From Tropicibacter naphthalenivorans (GTDB lineage Bacteria > Pseudomonadota > Alphaproteobacteria > Rhodobacterales > Rhodobacteraceae), in contig NZ_FWXX01000017.1 of assembly GCF_900176475.1 (NCBI RefSeq), positions 1 to 41,105 on the forward strand: a stretch of DNA of 41,105 bases, given 5' to 3'. Each line of letters begins with the position of its first letter. Position 1 is the stretch's first letter. The notes beneath the pieces are model-generated. The model saw nothing but the letters and a program-made list of their open reading frames with translations. It had not been told where the DNA came from and made no database searches. The translations under genes and the position numbers were made by a program. Below are positions 1 through 8,564 of this stretch, one piece after another.

Positions 1-1
1 T

Positions 2-266
2 GATGCGGCGCTGATCCCTGAACCCTTTGCCGAAACCCTCGTCACCGCGCAACTGGGTGTGCTGTGGTTCCAAGTCCATCTCAAGGGCTTGCCGACCCAC
101 GTGGCCTATGCCGGCAGCGGGTCCAACGCCATCGAGGCCGCGATCCCGCTGATCCACGCGCTGCACGAGATGGAGCACCGCTGGAACGCCGCCGACCGGC
201 GCAGCGCCGATTACGCCCATATGGATCACGCGCTCAACCTGAACGTGGGCAAGATCGAGGGCGGCG
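2..266 (+). pseudogene. M20 family peptidase (ArgE/DapE-like) fragment, open at window edge and truncated at 3' end
   Basis: The frame starting at base 2 encodes the middle of an M20 metallopeptidase. ALIPEPF, then a WFQVHLKG segment with GLPTHVAYAGSGSNAIE, then [11 protein letters not shown] are typical of the lid/dimerisation domain of ArgE/DapE-type deacylases. Family members continue for roughly 150 residues after this point with the second half of the catalytic domain. Here the similarity stops at the GGCGGCGCC around 260-268 and the DNA continues as a thiolase in another frame. The frame stays open to 745 but the added residues are Arg-rich and have no family character. The 5' part lies outside the window. 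I read this as a gene cut by a deletion; loss of function is very likely. Confidence 0.75.
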
Positions 267-269
267 CCC

Positions 270-1361
270 AACCTTGCCACGCCCGCTGTGCAGGCCGCCG
301 TGGCCCGCGCCGGGCTGATCGGGGCGGACATCGAAGAGGCCGTCTTTGGCGCGGCGCTGACCCAAGGGACGGCGGCGGCCAACGTGGCGCGGCACATCAC
401 CTTGGCCGCTGGCTTGCCCGACAGCGTGGCGGGGACGACGGTGGACCGGCAATGCGCTTTGGGACTGAACGCTCTGGCGATGGCGTCCCATATGATGCGC
501 TGCGAAGGCGTGGATGTCGCGCTGGCGGGGGGCTTGGAAAGCATCTCTCTTGTGCAGAACGCCCACTGGAACGATCACGCCTACCGCGACCCGCCGGTGC
601 GCGAGGGCTACTATATGGCCATGCTCGACACCGCCGAAGTGGTGGCCGCGCGCTATGGCATCTCGCGCGCAGCACAGGACGCCTATGCGCTGTCAAGCCA
701 AGCCCGCACGCCCCGCGCGCAACAGGCCGGGCGTTTTGCCGATGAAATCGTGCCCGTGCAGGCGGTCCAGCAGATCACGGACAAGGCCACCGGCCAAAGC
801 CGCTCTGCCCCCGTGACCCTGCGCCAGGACGAGTGCAACCGCCCCGGCACCACCGCCGAAGGGCTGGCCAGCCTGGGTGCGGTGCGCGGGCCGGACAAGA
901 CCGTCACGGCAGGCAACGCCAGCCAGCTGTCCGATGGCGCGGCGGCGCTGGTGGTGATGGCGGCGTCAGAGGCCGCCCGGCGCGGTCTGACCCCGCTTGG
1001 CGCGTTGCGCGGCTTTGCCGTGGTGGGCGTCGCGCCCGAGGAAATGGGCATCGGGCCGGTGGTGGCGATCCCGCGACTGTTGAAACGGCACGGCCTTGCG
1101 TTGGACGACATCGACCTTTGGAAAATCAACGAAGCTTTTGCCGCGCAACTGGTGTATTACCGCGACCATCTGGGCATCTCTGACGAGCGGCTCAACGTCA
1201 ATGGCGGCGCGATTTCCATCGGCCATCCCTACGGCATGAGCGGCGCGCGCATGGCCGGGCACCTCTTGCTCGAAGGTCAGCGGCGCGGCGCGGAATGGGG
1301 GGTCGTGTCCATGTGTGTCGGCGGCGGGCAAGGCGCGGCTGGCCTGTTCGAGATTTTTTGA
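270..1361 (+). pseudogene. thiolase (acetyl-CoA acyltransferase family), N-terminus missing
   Basis: Thiolase similarity begins at once after the deletion junction ([15 protein letters not shown]). A GTG at 288 is the first usable start and gives 357 residues against about 390 for the family, so roughly 30-35 N-terminal residues are absent. Numbered from that GTG, the nucleophilic cysteine is Cys56 (VDRQCALGL), NEAFA precedes the C-terminal domain, the GHP histidine is His313, and the second active-site cysteine is Cys343 in MCVGGGQG. All catalytic residues remain, but the lost N-terminus contributes the first strand and helices of the fold, so a stable enzyme is doubtful. It ends 9 bases before the M20 amidohydrolase, suggesting an old operon. 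Substrate cannot be told. It is not close enough to the box genes to be claimed as their thiolase. Confidence 0.8.
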
Positions 1362-1370
1362 GGGGGTATC

Positions 1371-2528
1371 ATGGACTTTCTGACCCAAGGCCAGCTGGCC
1401 TATCTGACCAATCTGCGCCACGCGCTGCACCGCACCCCCGAGGTGTCGGGCCAAGAGCGCGAGACCGCCGCGCGCATCACCCGCGAGCTGCAAGCGCTGG
1501 GGCCGGACCGCATTTGGCAGGGGCTGGGCGGGCACGGGGTGGCCGCCGAATTCAAGGGGGCAAAACCGGGGCCGACGGTGCTGCTGCGCTGCGAGCTTGA
1601 CGGTTTGCCGATCCGGGAACTCTCAAGCCTGCCGTACCGCTCCGAGGTGCCCGGTCAGGGGCATCTGTGCGGCCACGACGGCCACATGGTGTCGATGCTG
1701 GGGGTGGCGATGGCGCTGGCGCAGCGGCCCGCCACGGGCCGGGTGATTGTGCTGTTTCAACCCGCCGAAGAGACCGGAGCAGGCGCGCAGGCGGTCATAG
1801 AGGATGCGCGCTGGCCAGAGCTGCGCCCGGATTTTGCCTTTGCCTACCATAACTTGCCCGGTCGTCCCTTGGGCGAGATCGGCCTGCGCCCCGGTCCGGG
1901 CAACTGCGCCTCGCGCGGGATGCAGGTGCTGTTCGAGGGCAAAAGCTCTCATGCGGCCGCGCCCGAAGACGGGCTGTCGCCCGCAGTGGCCATGGCGGCG
2001 CTGATGACCGAACTGCCTGCGCTGAGCCATGGGGCGATTGGCGATGCGGACTTTGCCCTTGCGACCCTGACCCACGCGAAACTGGGGGAGCCGAGCTTTG
2101 GCATCGCCCCGGCGGACGGCGAGCTGCGCGTGACCTTGCGGTCGATGACCAATGCGCGCATGGACGAGATGGTGGCGCAGGCACAGACCCTCGTGGCGGC
2201 GCGCACGGCGGACCTGCGCAGTGACGTGGCGTGGCACGACGTGTTCCGCGCGGTGGTCAACGACCCCGACGCCACAGAGATCGCGCGGCACACCGCCCGC
2301 GCGCAGGGGCTTGCCCTGCATGAGATGGCGCACCCCCTGCGCTGGTCCGAGGACTTTGGACGCTTTGGCGACGACGGGGCCAAGGCCGCGCTGCTGTACA
2401 TCGGGGCAGGCACGGACCATCCGCAGCTGCACAACCCCGATTACGACTTTCCCGACGCGCTCATCCCCCTGACGGCGGGGCTGTTTCACGGCATCACCCG
2501 GTCGCTGCTGGGCGGGCCAGAGGCGTAA
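1371..2528 (+). CDS. M20 family amidohydrolase (hippurate hydrolase/N-acyl-amino-acid deacylase-like)
   Basis: This is a 385-residue protein of normal length for the M20D amidohydrolase family, metal-dependent cytoplasmic enzymes that split N-acyl amino acids or related amides. Visible metal-site motifs are LCGHDGHM (Cys100, His102), the PAEE pair Glu133/Glu134, and AYHNLPG with His160. A late histidine in GTDHPQLHN should complete the site. The lid domain with SSHAAAPEDG lies between. The ATG at 1371 has a GAGGGGG ribosome site just upstream. It sits between a truncated thiolase and a broken alanine racemase, and an M20 fragment lies just beyond, so this locus once handled acylated amino acids. 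It is the only gene of the set that looks intact. Exact substrate is unknown. Confidence 0.88.
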   Translation: MDFLTQGQLAYLTNLRHALHRTPEVSGQERETAARITRELQALGPDRIWQGLGGHGVAAEFKGAKPGPTVLLRCELDGLPIRELSSLPYRSEVPGQGHLCGHDGHMVSMLGVAMALAQRPATGRVIVLFQPAEETGAGAQAVIEDARWPELRPDFAFAYHNLPGRPLGEIGLRPGPGNCASRGMQVLFEGKSSHAAAPEDGLSPAVAMAALMTELPALSHGAIGDADFALATLTHAKLGEPSFGIAPADGELRVTLRSMTNARMDEMVAQAQTLVAARTADLRSDVAWHDVFRAVVNDPDATEIARHTARAQGLALHEMAHPLRWSEDFGRFGDDGAKAALLYIGAGTDHPQLHNPDYDFPDALIPLTAGLFHGITRSLLGGPEA

Positions 2529-2560
2529 TTCCCGCGCGCGCTCTGCCGTCTTGGTGCCGG

Positions 2561-3638
2561 GTGCATCTGGATCGCATCGCGGCCAATCTGGACCGTGCGC
2601 TGGCGCTGGTGCCGCCGGGGCGCCGGTTCTGCGCGGTGCTCAAGGCCGACGCCTATGGCCATGGGATCGCGCGGGTTGCCCCCTTGATCAAAGAGCAAGG
2701 CGTTGGGATCATTGGCATAACCTCGAACGCAGAAGCCTTTGCCGTGCGCCGAACGGGCTTTGACGGACGGCTTTTGCGCCTGTGCGCCGCGCCCCCCGCC
2801 GAGATCGAAGAAGCGCTGGACCTGCGGGTCTAGGAGCAGGTGTCCTCGGTGCAGGGGGCGCAGCATCTGCGCGGTTTGCGGTATGTTGGGCGCAATGCCG
2901 CGCCGGTGCATCTGGCGCTGAACTCTGGCGGGATGGCGCGTGATTGCATCGACGTCACCCGGCCCGAGGGCCAAGCCGCCTGCGCCGCGATCCTGCGGTT
3001 GCTCGGCGGGCAGATCGCCGGGATTTGCACCCATTTCGCCAACAACGCACCCGAGGCTTTGGCCCGCAGCGCCGCGCTGTTCCAGAGCCACGCCGCTTGG
3101 GCCATTGATGCCGGGGCTGTGCCGCTCTGATCTGTTGATCCACGCGGGCAGCTCGCTGACCCTGGTATCGGAGGTGCCGGTCGAGACCGATATGTACCGC
3201 TGCGGCGCGCTGCTCTATGGCATCTTGCGCCCCGACTGGGGGTTTGTCCCCACGATGGAGGTCGCCGCCCGCGTCGTCAGCGTGCTGGACTACCCCAACG
3301 GTGCGTATGTCGGCTATGACAACGCGGCGCGTCTGACCCGCGACAGCCGCTTGGCCTGTGTGTCGATCGGCTATCAGAACGGCTTTGACAGAGGCGCGAC
3401 GGAGGCCGCCGTGCTGATCCGCGACCAGCGCGCGCCGGTGGTCGGCAAAGTGTCGATGAACGCGCTGATCGTCGATGTGACGGGCATCGGGGGCGTGTCG
3501 GTGGGCGATGTGGCGACGGTCTTTGGCCAAGGCCATCGCGCAGAAATCCCCCAAGCCACGGTTGAGCGGCAGTTCGGCACCATCATGGCCGATCTTTACA
3601 CCGATTGGGGGCTGCGCAACCCGCGGCTTTATGCCTGA
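2561..3638 (+). pseudogene. alanine racemase, disrupted by an in-frame stop and a frameshift
   Basis: The reconstructed protein (about 359 residues, full family length) is a fold-type III PLP alanine racemase. The PLP lysine is Lys28 in VLKADAYGHG. Later blocks include GICTHFANN, CGALLYGILRP, RLACVSIGYQNGFDR and VVGKVSMNALIVDVT. The reading frame is broken twice. A TAG at 2831-2833 lies in the first frame, which then remains open to 3130. A single-base insertion near 3125 then moves the rest to the next frame; removing one C gives VPLDLLIHAGSS. The GTG at 2561 precedes VHLDRIAANL; the frame is open further upstream into the M20 gene, so the true start is uncertain. Two separate lesions favour decay over one sequencing error. 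A second racemase elsewhere would be expected for cell-wall D-alanine. Confidence 0.85.
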
Positions 3639-3797
3639 GCCCGCCGCCAGCGCCTGCCTTTGTGGCGGTTGCGGGCACCGACCGGCGGGAAATGGGGCGA
3701 ACCCACGATTATCAATCGACCTAAGCGGGAAAATCGGCCACCAATTGGCCGGGGGCACGCCCCCCACACAGGCCATCGACACCATAGGAGCGCCAAG

Positions 3798-4616
3798 ATG
3801 CTGGACCTGCCGAACACTGCGCAGATTGCGGGCAATGCCGTCAAATGGGGGCGCATGGGGCGCGGTCCGGCCATGGTGGCGATCCACGGCACGCCCTTTT
3901 CCTCGCAGGTCTGGCGGCGGATCATCCCGTCGCTGGCCGAACATCGGACGGTCTATTACTTTGACCTTGTGGGCTATGGTCAGTCGGAAATGCGCGCGGG
4001 GCAGGACGTGTCTTTGGGCGTGCAAAACGAAGTGCTGGCGGCGCTGATGGACGAATGGCAGTTGGACCGCCCCGACGTTCTTGCCCATGACTTTGGCGGG
4101 GCGACCGCGCTGCGGGGGTGGTATCTGAACGGCCTGCGCTATGGCTCTTTGACGATTTTTGACGCGGTGGCGCTGGCGCCTTGGGGCTCGCCCTTTGTGC
4201 AGCATGTGCGCCAGCACGAGGCCGCCTTTGCCGGGATGCCAGACTATATGCACCGCGCGATGCTGCGCGCCTATTTGCAGACCGCCGCGCATCAGCCGCT
4301 GTCCGAAGAGGCCCATGAGGTCTACGCTGCGCCGTGGCTGGGGCCGGTGGGTCAGCCCGCCTTTTACCGGCAGATTGCCCAGATGGATCAACGCTTTACC
4401 GATGAGGTCGAGCCGCTGTATGGCGCGATGGACTGCCCCGTTACGGTGCTTTGGGGCGAGCAGGACGCATGGATTCCCATCGAACGCGGTCAAGAGCTGG
4501 CGCGGCGCATTTCGGACCGTCCGATCATCCGCGTGCCGGGGGCGGGGCACCTGATCCAGGACGACCGCCCCGAGGCGATTGTGGCGGCGGTGCTGGGAAT
4601 GATCTTGGGGCGGTAG
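3798..4616 (+). CDS. alpha/beta hydrolase with Asp nucleophile (dehalogenase/epoxide-hydrolase type)
   Basis: This is a 272-residue alpha/beta-hydrolase-fold protein. The oxyanion segment is HGTPFSS (from His30). The nucleophile elbow reads AHDFGG, with Asp98 where esterases carry Ser. The acid is probably Asp223 in WGEQDAW and the base His251 in GAGHLIQDD. An Asp nucleophile is the hallmark of haloalkane and haloacid dehalogenases and epoxide hydrolases, so a C-halogen or epoxide substrate is more likely than an ester, but the substrate cannot be named. The ATG at 3798 is preferred over the upstream open frame because AGGAG lies seven bases before it and similarity begins there. It stands alone downstream of the broken racemase. 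No signal peptide is visible, so it is cytoplasmic. Confidence 0.82.
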   Translation: MLDLPNTAQIAGNAVKWGRMGRGPAMVAIHGTPFSSQVWRRIIPSLAEHRTVYYFDLVGYGQSEMRAGQDVSLGVQNEVLAALMDEWQLDRPDVLAHDFGGATALRGWYLNGLRYGSLTIFDAVALAPWGSPFVQHVRQHEAAFAGMPDYMHRAMLRAYLQTAAHQPLSEEAHEVYAAPWLGPVGQPAFYRQIAQMDQRFTDEVEPLYGAMDCPVTVLWGEQDAWIPIERGQELARRISDRPIIRVPGAGHLIQDDRPEAIVAAVLGMILGR

Positions 4617-4698
4617 GGCGGCGCGGCCCTTGCATCCGGGCGGGGTTTCGCGGGATAGGGACACGGCGCGCGAGATGCGCGAGCAGTGAAAGTGTACC

Positions 4699-5238
4699 AT
4701 GTCCCAAGACAAGCCCCCGCAGACCGACCACCTTCAGAGCGATTGTTCGAAATGTGCCGCGCTGTGCTGTCTGGCGCTGGCCTTTGACAAGGGGCGGGAC
4801 TTTGCCTTTGACAAGAACCCCGGAGAGCCGTGCCGCAACCTGTCCGGCCACAGCTGCACGATCCACGACGATCTGACCGAAAAGGGGTTCCGGGGCTGCG
4901 TGGCCTATGACTGTCTGGGGGCGGGCAACCGCGTGGTGCAAGAGGTCTTTGGCGGGCAATCGTGGCGCGACGAGCCGCGCCTGACCCGCGTCATGATGGA
5001 AGCCTTTGCCGGGATGCGCGAGGTGCACAAACGCATCGACCTGCTGCGCGCCGCCGGGAGCTTTCCGCTGGAGCCGCGCGATGAACAGACCCGCGCGGGC
5101 TTTTTGGCGCGTCTTGAGGACTGGCGTTGGAGCGGGCCGGAGCTGAACGACTTCGAGGTCGCGCTGGCGCTGGAAATCGACATCTTTATCCACTCGCTGT
5201 CGGCCTATCTGCCGCAAGCCTTTTTTGAAGAGCGCTAG
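4699..5238 (+). CDS. cysteine-rich conserved protein with eight N-terminal cysteines
   Basis: This is a 179-residue protein with eight cysteines in its first 72 residues: Cys16, 19, 23, 24, 45, 53, 67 and 72 (patterns CSKCAALCC, PCRNL, SCTIH, GCVAYDC). The same CxxCxxxCC ... GFxGCxxYDCxGAG layout is known to me from uncharacterised bacterial proteins, some fused to pentapeptide repeats. The cysteines suggest a bound metal or Fe-S cluster, which is inference. The C-terminal half is helical and rich in charged residues. There is no signal peptide or membrane segment. The ATG at 4699 lacks a strong ribosome site. It ends convergently with the binding-protein gene that follows. Function unknown. 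Confidence 0.7.
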   Translation: MSQDKPPQTDHLQSDCSKCAALCCLALAFDKGRDFAFDKNPGEPCRNLSGHSCTIHDDLTEKGFRGCVAYDCLGAGNRVVQEVFGGQSWRDEPRLTRVMMEAFAGMREVHKRIDLLRAAGSFPLEPRDEQTRAGFLARLEDWRWSGPELNDFEVALALEIDIFIHSLSAYLPQAFFEER

Positions 5239-5259
5239 GGGCGTTCAGGGGCGCCTAGT

Positions 5260-6327
5260 CTAGGGCGCGATCTGCCCAAAGGTACCCCGCCACTTGGCGA
5301 TAAAGTTCAGCTGGCGGTGCCGGTCCATGGCCACCAGCGTCGTCGGGTCGATCGAGATAAAGCGCCGCGCGCTTTCAGGCAGGCTGGTGTCTTCGCGGTC
5401 GGGCTGCTGGATCAGATTGGCCTCTGTCAGGGCGCGGCGACCCTCGGGGGACAGCAGGTAATCAAGGAACAGCGCCGCCCCTTGGGCATTCGCCGCTCCG
5501 CGCGGGATCACCAGGGCGCGCGACAAAAACAGCGTGTAATCGGTGGGATGGATGATGCCGATGTTCGCCTGGGGGGCCGAGGCGACATAGGACCCCAGCA
5601 CATTGTACGCCATCAGATAGCGCCCCTCGGCCACGCCTTGGATGATCTCGGCAGAGCAACAGGTCGCCACGGCATTGACGCGCGAAAAGCCTTCGAGCAG
5701 GCCGCCAAAGGTCGTCGCGGCCTGGCTGTCCATAAAGGCAAAGAGAAACCCAAGGCCCGAGGCCTGAATGTCATAGGTGGCGATCTTGCCGCGATAGCGC
5801 AGCGGCGAGCGGCGCATCAGGTCCAGCAGGGCAAAGCGCGATTGCGGCACGTCCTCGGCGGGGACCAGCGCGCTGTTGTAGATGGTGACGGCGGCCTCTT
5901 GGGTGATGCCCCAGATCTCATTGCGCCACTTGCGCGTGTCCGGCAAGGCGTCGGTCAGGGGCGAGCGGTAGGGCTGCGCGCAGGCGCGGTTCACAAGGTC
6001 CACCATCTGGTGCACCCCAGAGGAAATCACCACATCGGCGCCGGGGCCGTCGCCCTCGCAGGCGCGCAGGCTATCGGCATAAAGCGCGTTTGAGCCCCAT
6101 TGCTCGTACCGGATGGTGATCTGCGGGTGCCGGGTGACAAAGCCGGTCAGCGCCGGGGCCAGAATGGCGATGTCGGTGGTGGAACGCACGATCAGCGAAA
6201 CGCCCGGCGCGGTGCCTGCGGCGGCGTCGGTGTCGACACCGGGCGCGGTGAAGACGGCTACCGCCTCTTGGGCGCGGGCGGGCAGCGCAAGCGTCAGCAT
6301 CAGCAGCAGGGCAAGGGCGCGGATCAT
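5260..6327 (-). CDS. periplasmic ABC-type solute-binding protein encoded with a two-component system
   Basis: This is a 355-residue family 1 extracellular binding protein (AfuA/PotD-like). A signal peptide of about 19 residues ends PARA before QE. The mature part shows binding-protein features such as VDLVNRACAQPYRSP, GRYLMAYNVLGSY and LDYLLSPEGRRAL. Its ATG overlaps the stop of the sensor kinase gene by four bases (ATGA, 6324-6327), so it is the last gene of a regulator-kinase-binding protein operon. No ABC permease or ATPase genes lie nearby. It may therefore present ligand to the sensor kinase rather than to a transporter. That role is inference; supplying a distant ABC permease is the alternative. 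Confidence 0.82.
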   Translation of the reverse strand: MIRALALLLMLTLALPARAQEAVAVFTAPGVDTDAAAGTAPGVSLIVRSTTDIAILAPALTGFVTRHPQITIRYEQWGSNALYADSLRACEGDGPGADVVISSGVHQMVDLVNRACAQPYRSPLTDALPDTRKWRNEIWGITQEAAVTIYNSALVPAEDVPQSRFALLDLMRRSPLRYRGKIATYDIQASGLGFLFAFMDSQAATTFGGLLEGFSRVNAVATCCSAEIIQGVAEGRYLMAYNVLGSYVASAPQANIGIIHPTDYTLFLSRALVIPRGAANAQGAALFLDYLLSPEGRRALTEANLIQQPDREDTSLPESARRFISIDPTTLVAMDRHRQLNFIAKWRGTFGQIAP

Positions 6328-7724
6328 GGGCCGACCTCGTTGTGGGCATCACCGTGGGCAGGAAAGGACAGGGTCACGCGGTAGCCGGCGGGGGTCTGGG
6401 CCATGCCGACCGTCCCGTCAAAGGCCTGCGCCACGGCGCGCATGATCGACAGGCCGAGACCTGCGCTTTTGCCGCGCGACGCCGCCGAGCGGGCAAAGCG
6501 TTCGCCAATCTGGCTCAGCATGTCGGCGGGCGGGCCGTCGCCTGCGTCCTGCACCCAGATCTCGGCCCTGTCCCCAACGCGGGTGACCCCCAGACTGACC
6601 GGAGAGGCGCCGTGCCGCAGCGCATTGGCCAGCATGTTCTTGACCGCTTCGCGCAGGGAGATTTCGTCGCCCATGATGGTCGCGGCCTGATCCCCGAGGT
6701 CAAGAAGCACCTCGATGTCGGGCGAGAGCAGCTCGTGGTCGCGTTCCTCAAAGATGTGCAGGGCAATGTCGCGCAGGTCCACCGGGGCGGGCGGCGCGTT
6801 GTCGGTGCGGTGGATGACCAGCGCCCGCGACAGCATCTGGTCCAGCAGGTTCCCCAGTGACCGCGTGCGCCGCAACAAGCGATCCAGCCGGGCGGGGCGC
6901 TGCGCCGGGTCATCCTCCAGCGCCAGTTCGGCCTGCGCGCGGATCGCGGCCACCGGCGTGCGCAACTGGTGCGCCGTGTCGGAAATCAGGTTCTTCATCG
7001 CGCCCACCTGCCGGTCGAGCCGCTGCATAAAGCGGTTCATCGAGGCGACCATGACGGCGACTTCGGCGGGGCCGTCGGTGGGCATGGGCGTCAGGTCATA
7101 GGGGTCGCGCTCCGCCAGCTCCTGCGCCATCCGCTCCAAGGGCCGCATCGCCGAGCGGATCACAAAAAACGCCCCAAGGATCAGCGCCACGCCCCCAAGG
7201 CCCGTCGCCAGCAGGGCGCGGGTTGTCAGGTCATAGGCCATCTCGCTGCGTGCGCGTGACGTCTGGCCGACGGTGATCGACACCACGCCGGAATAATCCC
7301 TCTCGGAAAAGGGGCGCACCACGGTGACATAGCGCGCGGCCTCTCCTTGCATGGTGCCATCGAAAAACCGCGGCGCATCAAGGCTGCGCGGCAGATCGGC
7401 CGCCGCAGTGGCCCAAGGATGCCCGGTCAACAGCGCGCCAGAGGGGCCGCGCACCGCATAGGCGATGCGGTCGTCCTGCGCCAGGGACAGCAGGCCAAAG
7501 GCGGACACGGGGATGTCGGCCACCGGCACCCCGCCGACGATGTTCACGGATTCGGCAATGTCCTGCGCCGCGCCCACGAGCAGGCGGTCAAAGGCTTGCT
7601 GCGCCGCGTTCTGCCCATAGGCAAAGGCCGCAAGCGACACCACGACGCCGCCCATCGCCAGCAGCGACAGCACCCCCAGCATCACACGGGCCAACAAGGT
7701 GCGGGGCAGCCACGCCTTAGCCAT
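6324..7724 (-). CDS. TctE-like sensor histidine kinase
   Basis: This is a 466-residue membrane sensor kinase. The first transmembrane helix is at about 13-36 and a periplasmic domain follows to about 165. The second helix is at about 170-192 (LLATGLGGVALILGAFF), then HAMP and the dimerisation domain. The phospho-accepting histidine is His252 in SDTAHQLRTP. The ATP domain has NMLANALRHG (N box), DAGDGPP (G1) and GLGLSI (G2). The domain order matches TctE, the kinase that controls tricarboxylate uptake. The ATG at 7724 overlaps the stop of the response regulator by eight bases. An upstream in-frame start at 7745 is less likely. Its location opposite tctCBA makes control of that transporter the best reading. 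Confidence 0.88.
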   Translation of the reverse strand: MAKAWLPRTLLARVMLGVLSLLAMGGVVVSLAAFAYGQNAAQQAFDRLLVGAAQDIAESVNIVGGVPVADIPVSAFGLLSLAQDDRIAYAVRGPSGALLTGHPWATAAADLPRSLDAPRFFDGTMQGEAARYVTVVRPFSERDYSGVVSITVGQTSRARSEMAYDLTTRALLATGLGGVALILGAFFVIRSAMRPLERMAQELAERDPYDLTPMPTDGPAEVAVMVASMNRFMQRLDRQVGAMKNLISDTAHQLRTPVAAIRAQAELALEDDPAQRPARLDRLLRRTRSLGNLLDQMLSRALVIHRTDNAPPAPVDLRDIALHIFEERDHELLSPDIEVLLDLGDQAATIMGDEISLREAVKNMLANALRHGASPVSLGVTRVGDRAEIWVQDAGDGPPADMLSQIGERFARSAASRGKSAGLGLSIMRAVAQAFDGTVGMAQTPAGYRVTLSFPAHGDAHNEVGP

Positions 7725-8388
7725 GCTGCACGATCCGGTAGCCAAGGCCGCGCTGCGTCTCGATCGCCACGCTCGACCCAGAGAGCTTTTTACGCAGGCG
7801 GGCGATATACAGCTCGATGGCGTTCAGGCCCACGTCGGCGTCGTCAAAGGCGAACAGCCCGTCATAGAGGCGCTGCTTGTTCAGCGTCTCGCCCTGATGG
7901 CGCAGCAAAAGCCCGAGCAAGGTCGCCTCGCGCCGGGTCAGGTCCAAGGGTTGGCCCTGCATCGTGGCGCTGAGGCCCGCGGGCGAATAGCTAAGCGGCC
8001 CCAAGGTGATGGCATCGGACTTTTGATCCGAGTCGCGACGCATCAGCGCGCGCAGCCGCGCCTCTAGCTCTCGTTGGTCAAAGGGTTTCACCAGATAATC
8101 ATCCGCCCCAAGGTCCAGCGCCGACACCCGGTCATCCACCGAAAACAGCGCCGTCAGCATCAGCACCGGCGTGCGATTGCCGCGCGCGCGCAGGTCGGAC
8201 AGCAGTTCGGTGCCGTTGCGATCGGGCAGGTTGATGTCCAGCACGATGGCGTCATAGCGCTGCACTGCAAGGAAATCCTCGGCGTCCTCGCAGGTTTCGG
8301 CCAGATCGCAGGCCATACCGCTTTTGCCAAGGCGGATGGCGACCGCTTCGGCAACGTCTGTGGCATCTTCAACGATCAAAACACGCAT
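7717..8388 (-). CDS. TctD-like response regulator (OmpR/PhoB family)
   Basis: This is a 223-residue two-domain regulator. The receiver has the acidic pocket (VEDA), phospho-acceptor Asp51 (VLDINLPD), conserved Thr in MLTA and Lys101 in YLVKPFD. The winged-helix DNA-binding domain follows, ending RGLGYRIV. The open frame reaches back to 8487, but receiver similarity begins at MRVLIVEDA, so the ATG at 8388 is the start. It is the first gene of a leftward operon with the kinase and binding protein, and the 176-base gap to tctC is a shared divergent promoter region. OmpR-type regulators bind 11-base direct repeats, and such a repeat occurs in that gap. The expected role is activation of tctCBA in response to a carboxylate. 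Confidence 0.9.
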   Translation of the reverse strand: MRVLIVEDATDVAEAVAIRLGKSGMACDLAETCEDAEDFLAVQRYDAIVLDINLPDRNGTELLSDLRARGNRTPVLMLTALFSVDDRVSALDLGADDYLVKPFDQRELEARLRALMRRDSDQKSDAITLGPLSYSPAGLSATMQGQPLDLTRREATLLGLLLRHQGETLNKQRLYDGLFAFDDADVGLNAIELYIARLRKKLSGSSVAIETQRGLGYRIVQHG

Positions 8389-8400
8389 GGATCGGCCCTT

Positions 8401-8451
8401 TTTCGGAAAGCTACCTTCCGGTTTGACAGGTTCGTGACAGCTAACCTCATT
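8401..8451. promoter_or_regulatory. divergent control region between response regulator and tctC, with 11-base direct repeat
   Basis: TGACAG occurs at 8424-8429 and again at 8435-8440, an exact 11-base period typical of OmpR/PhoB-family half-sites on one DNA face. The first copy overlaps a TTGACA (8423-8428) that could be a -35 for tctC, though no good -10 follows. Just upstream is a small palindrome CGGAA-N7-TTCCG (8404-8420). Assignment to the TctD-like regulator is inference from position. Confidence 0.45.
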
Positions 8452-8564
8452 ACACCCCCTTATCAGCCAAGCGCGAGGAGACCGCAAACATTCGCGGAGC
8501 GCTGGTCAAGGGACACCGGGCGGCCATACGCCCGGACGATACATCAATGTGGAGGAGTTATCAC

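Noticed and set aside
59-745. A 228-codon protein running from the M20 fragment through the thiolase region
   Set aside because: After about base 266 it continues out of frame over thiolase coding sequence and becomes Arg-rich without family similarity.
2955-4712. 585-codon minus-strand open frame over the racemase and hydrolase
   Set aside because: Antisense to two recognisable families; no motif of its own.
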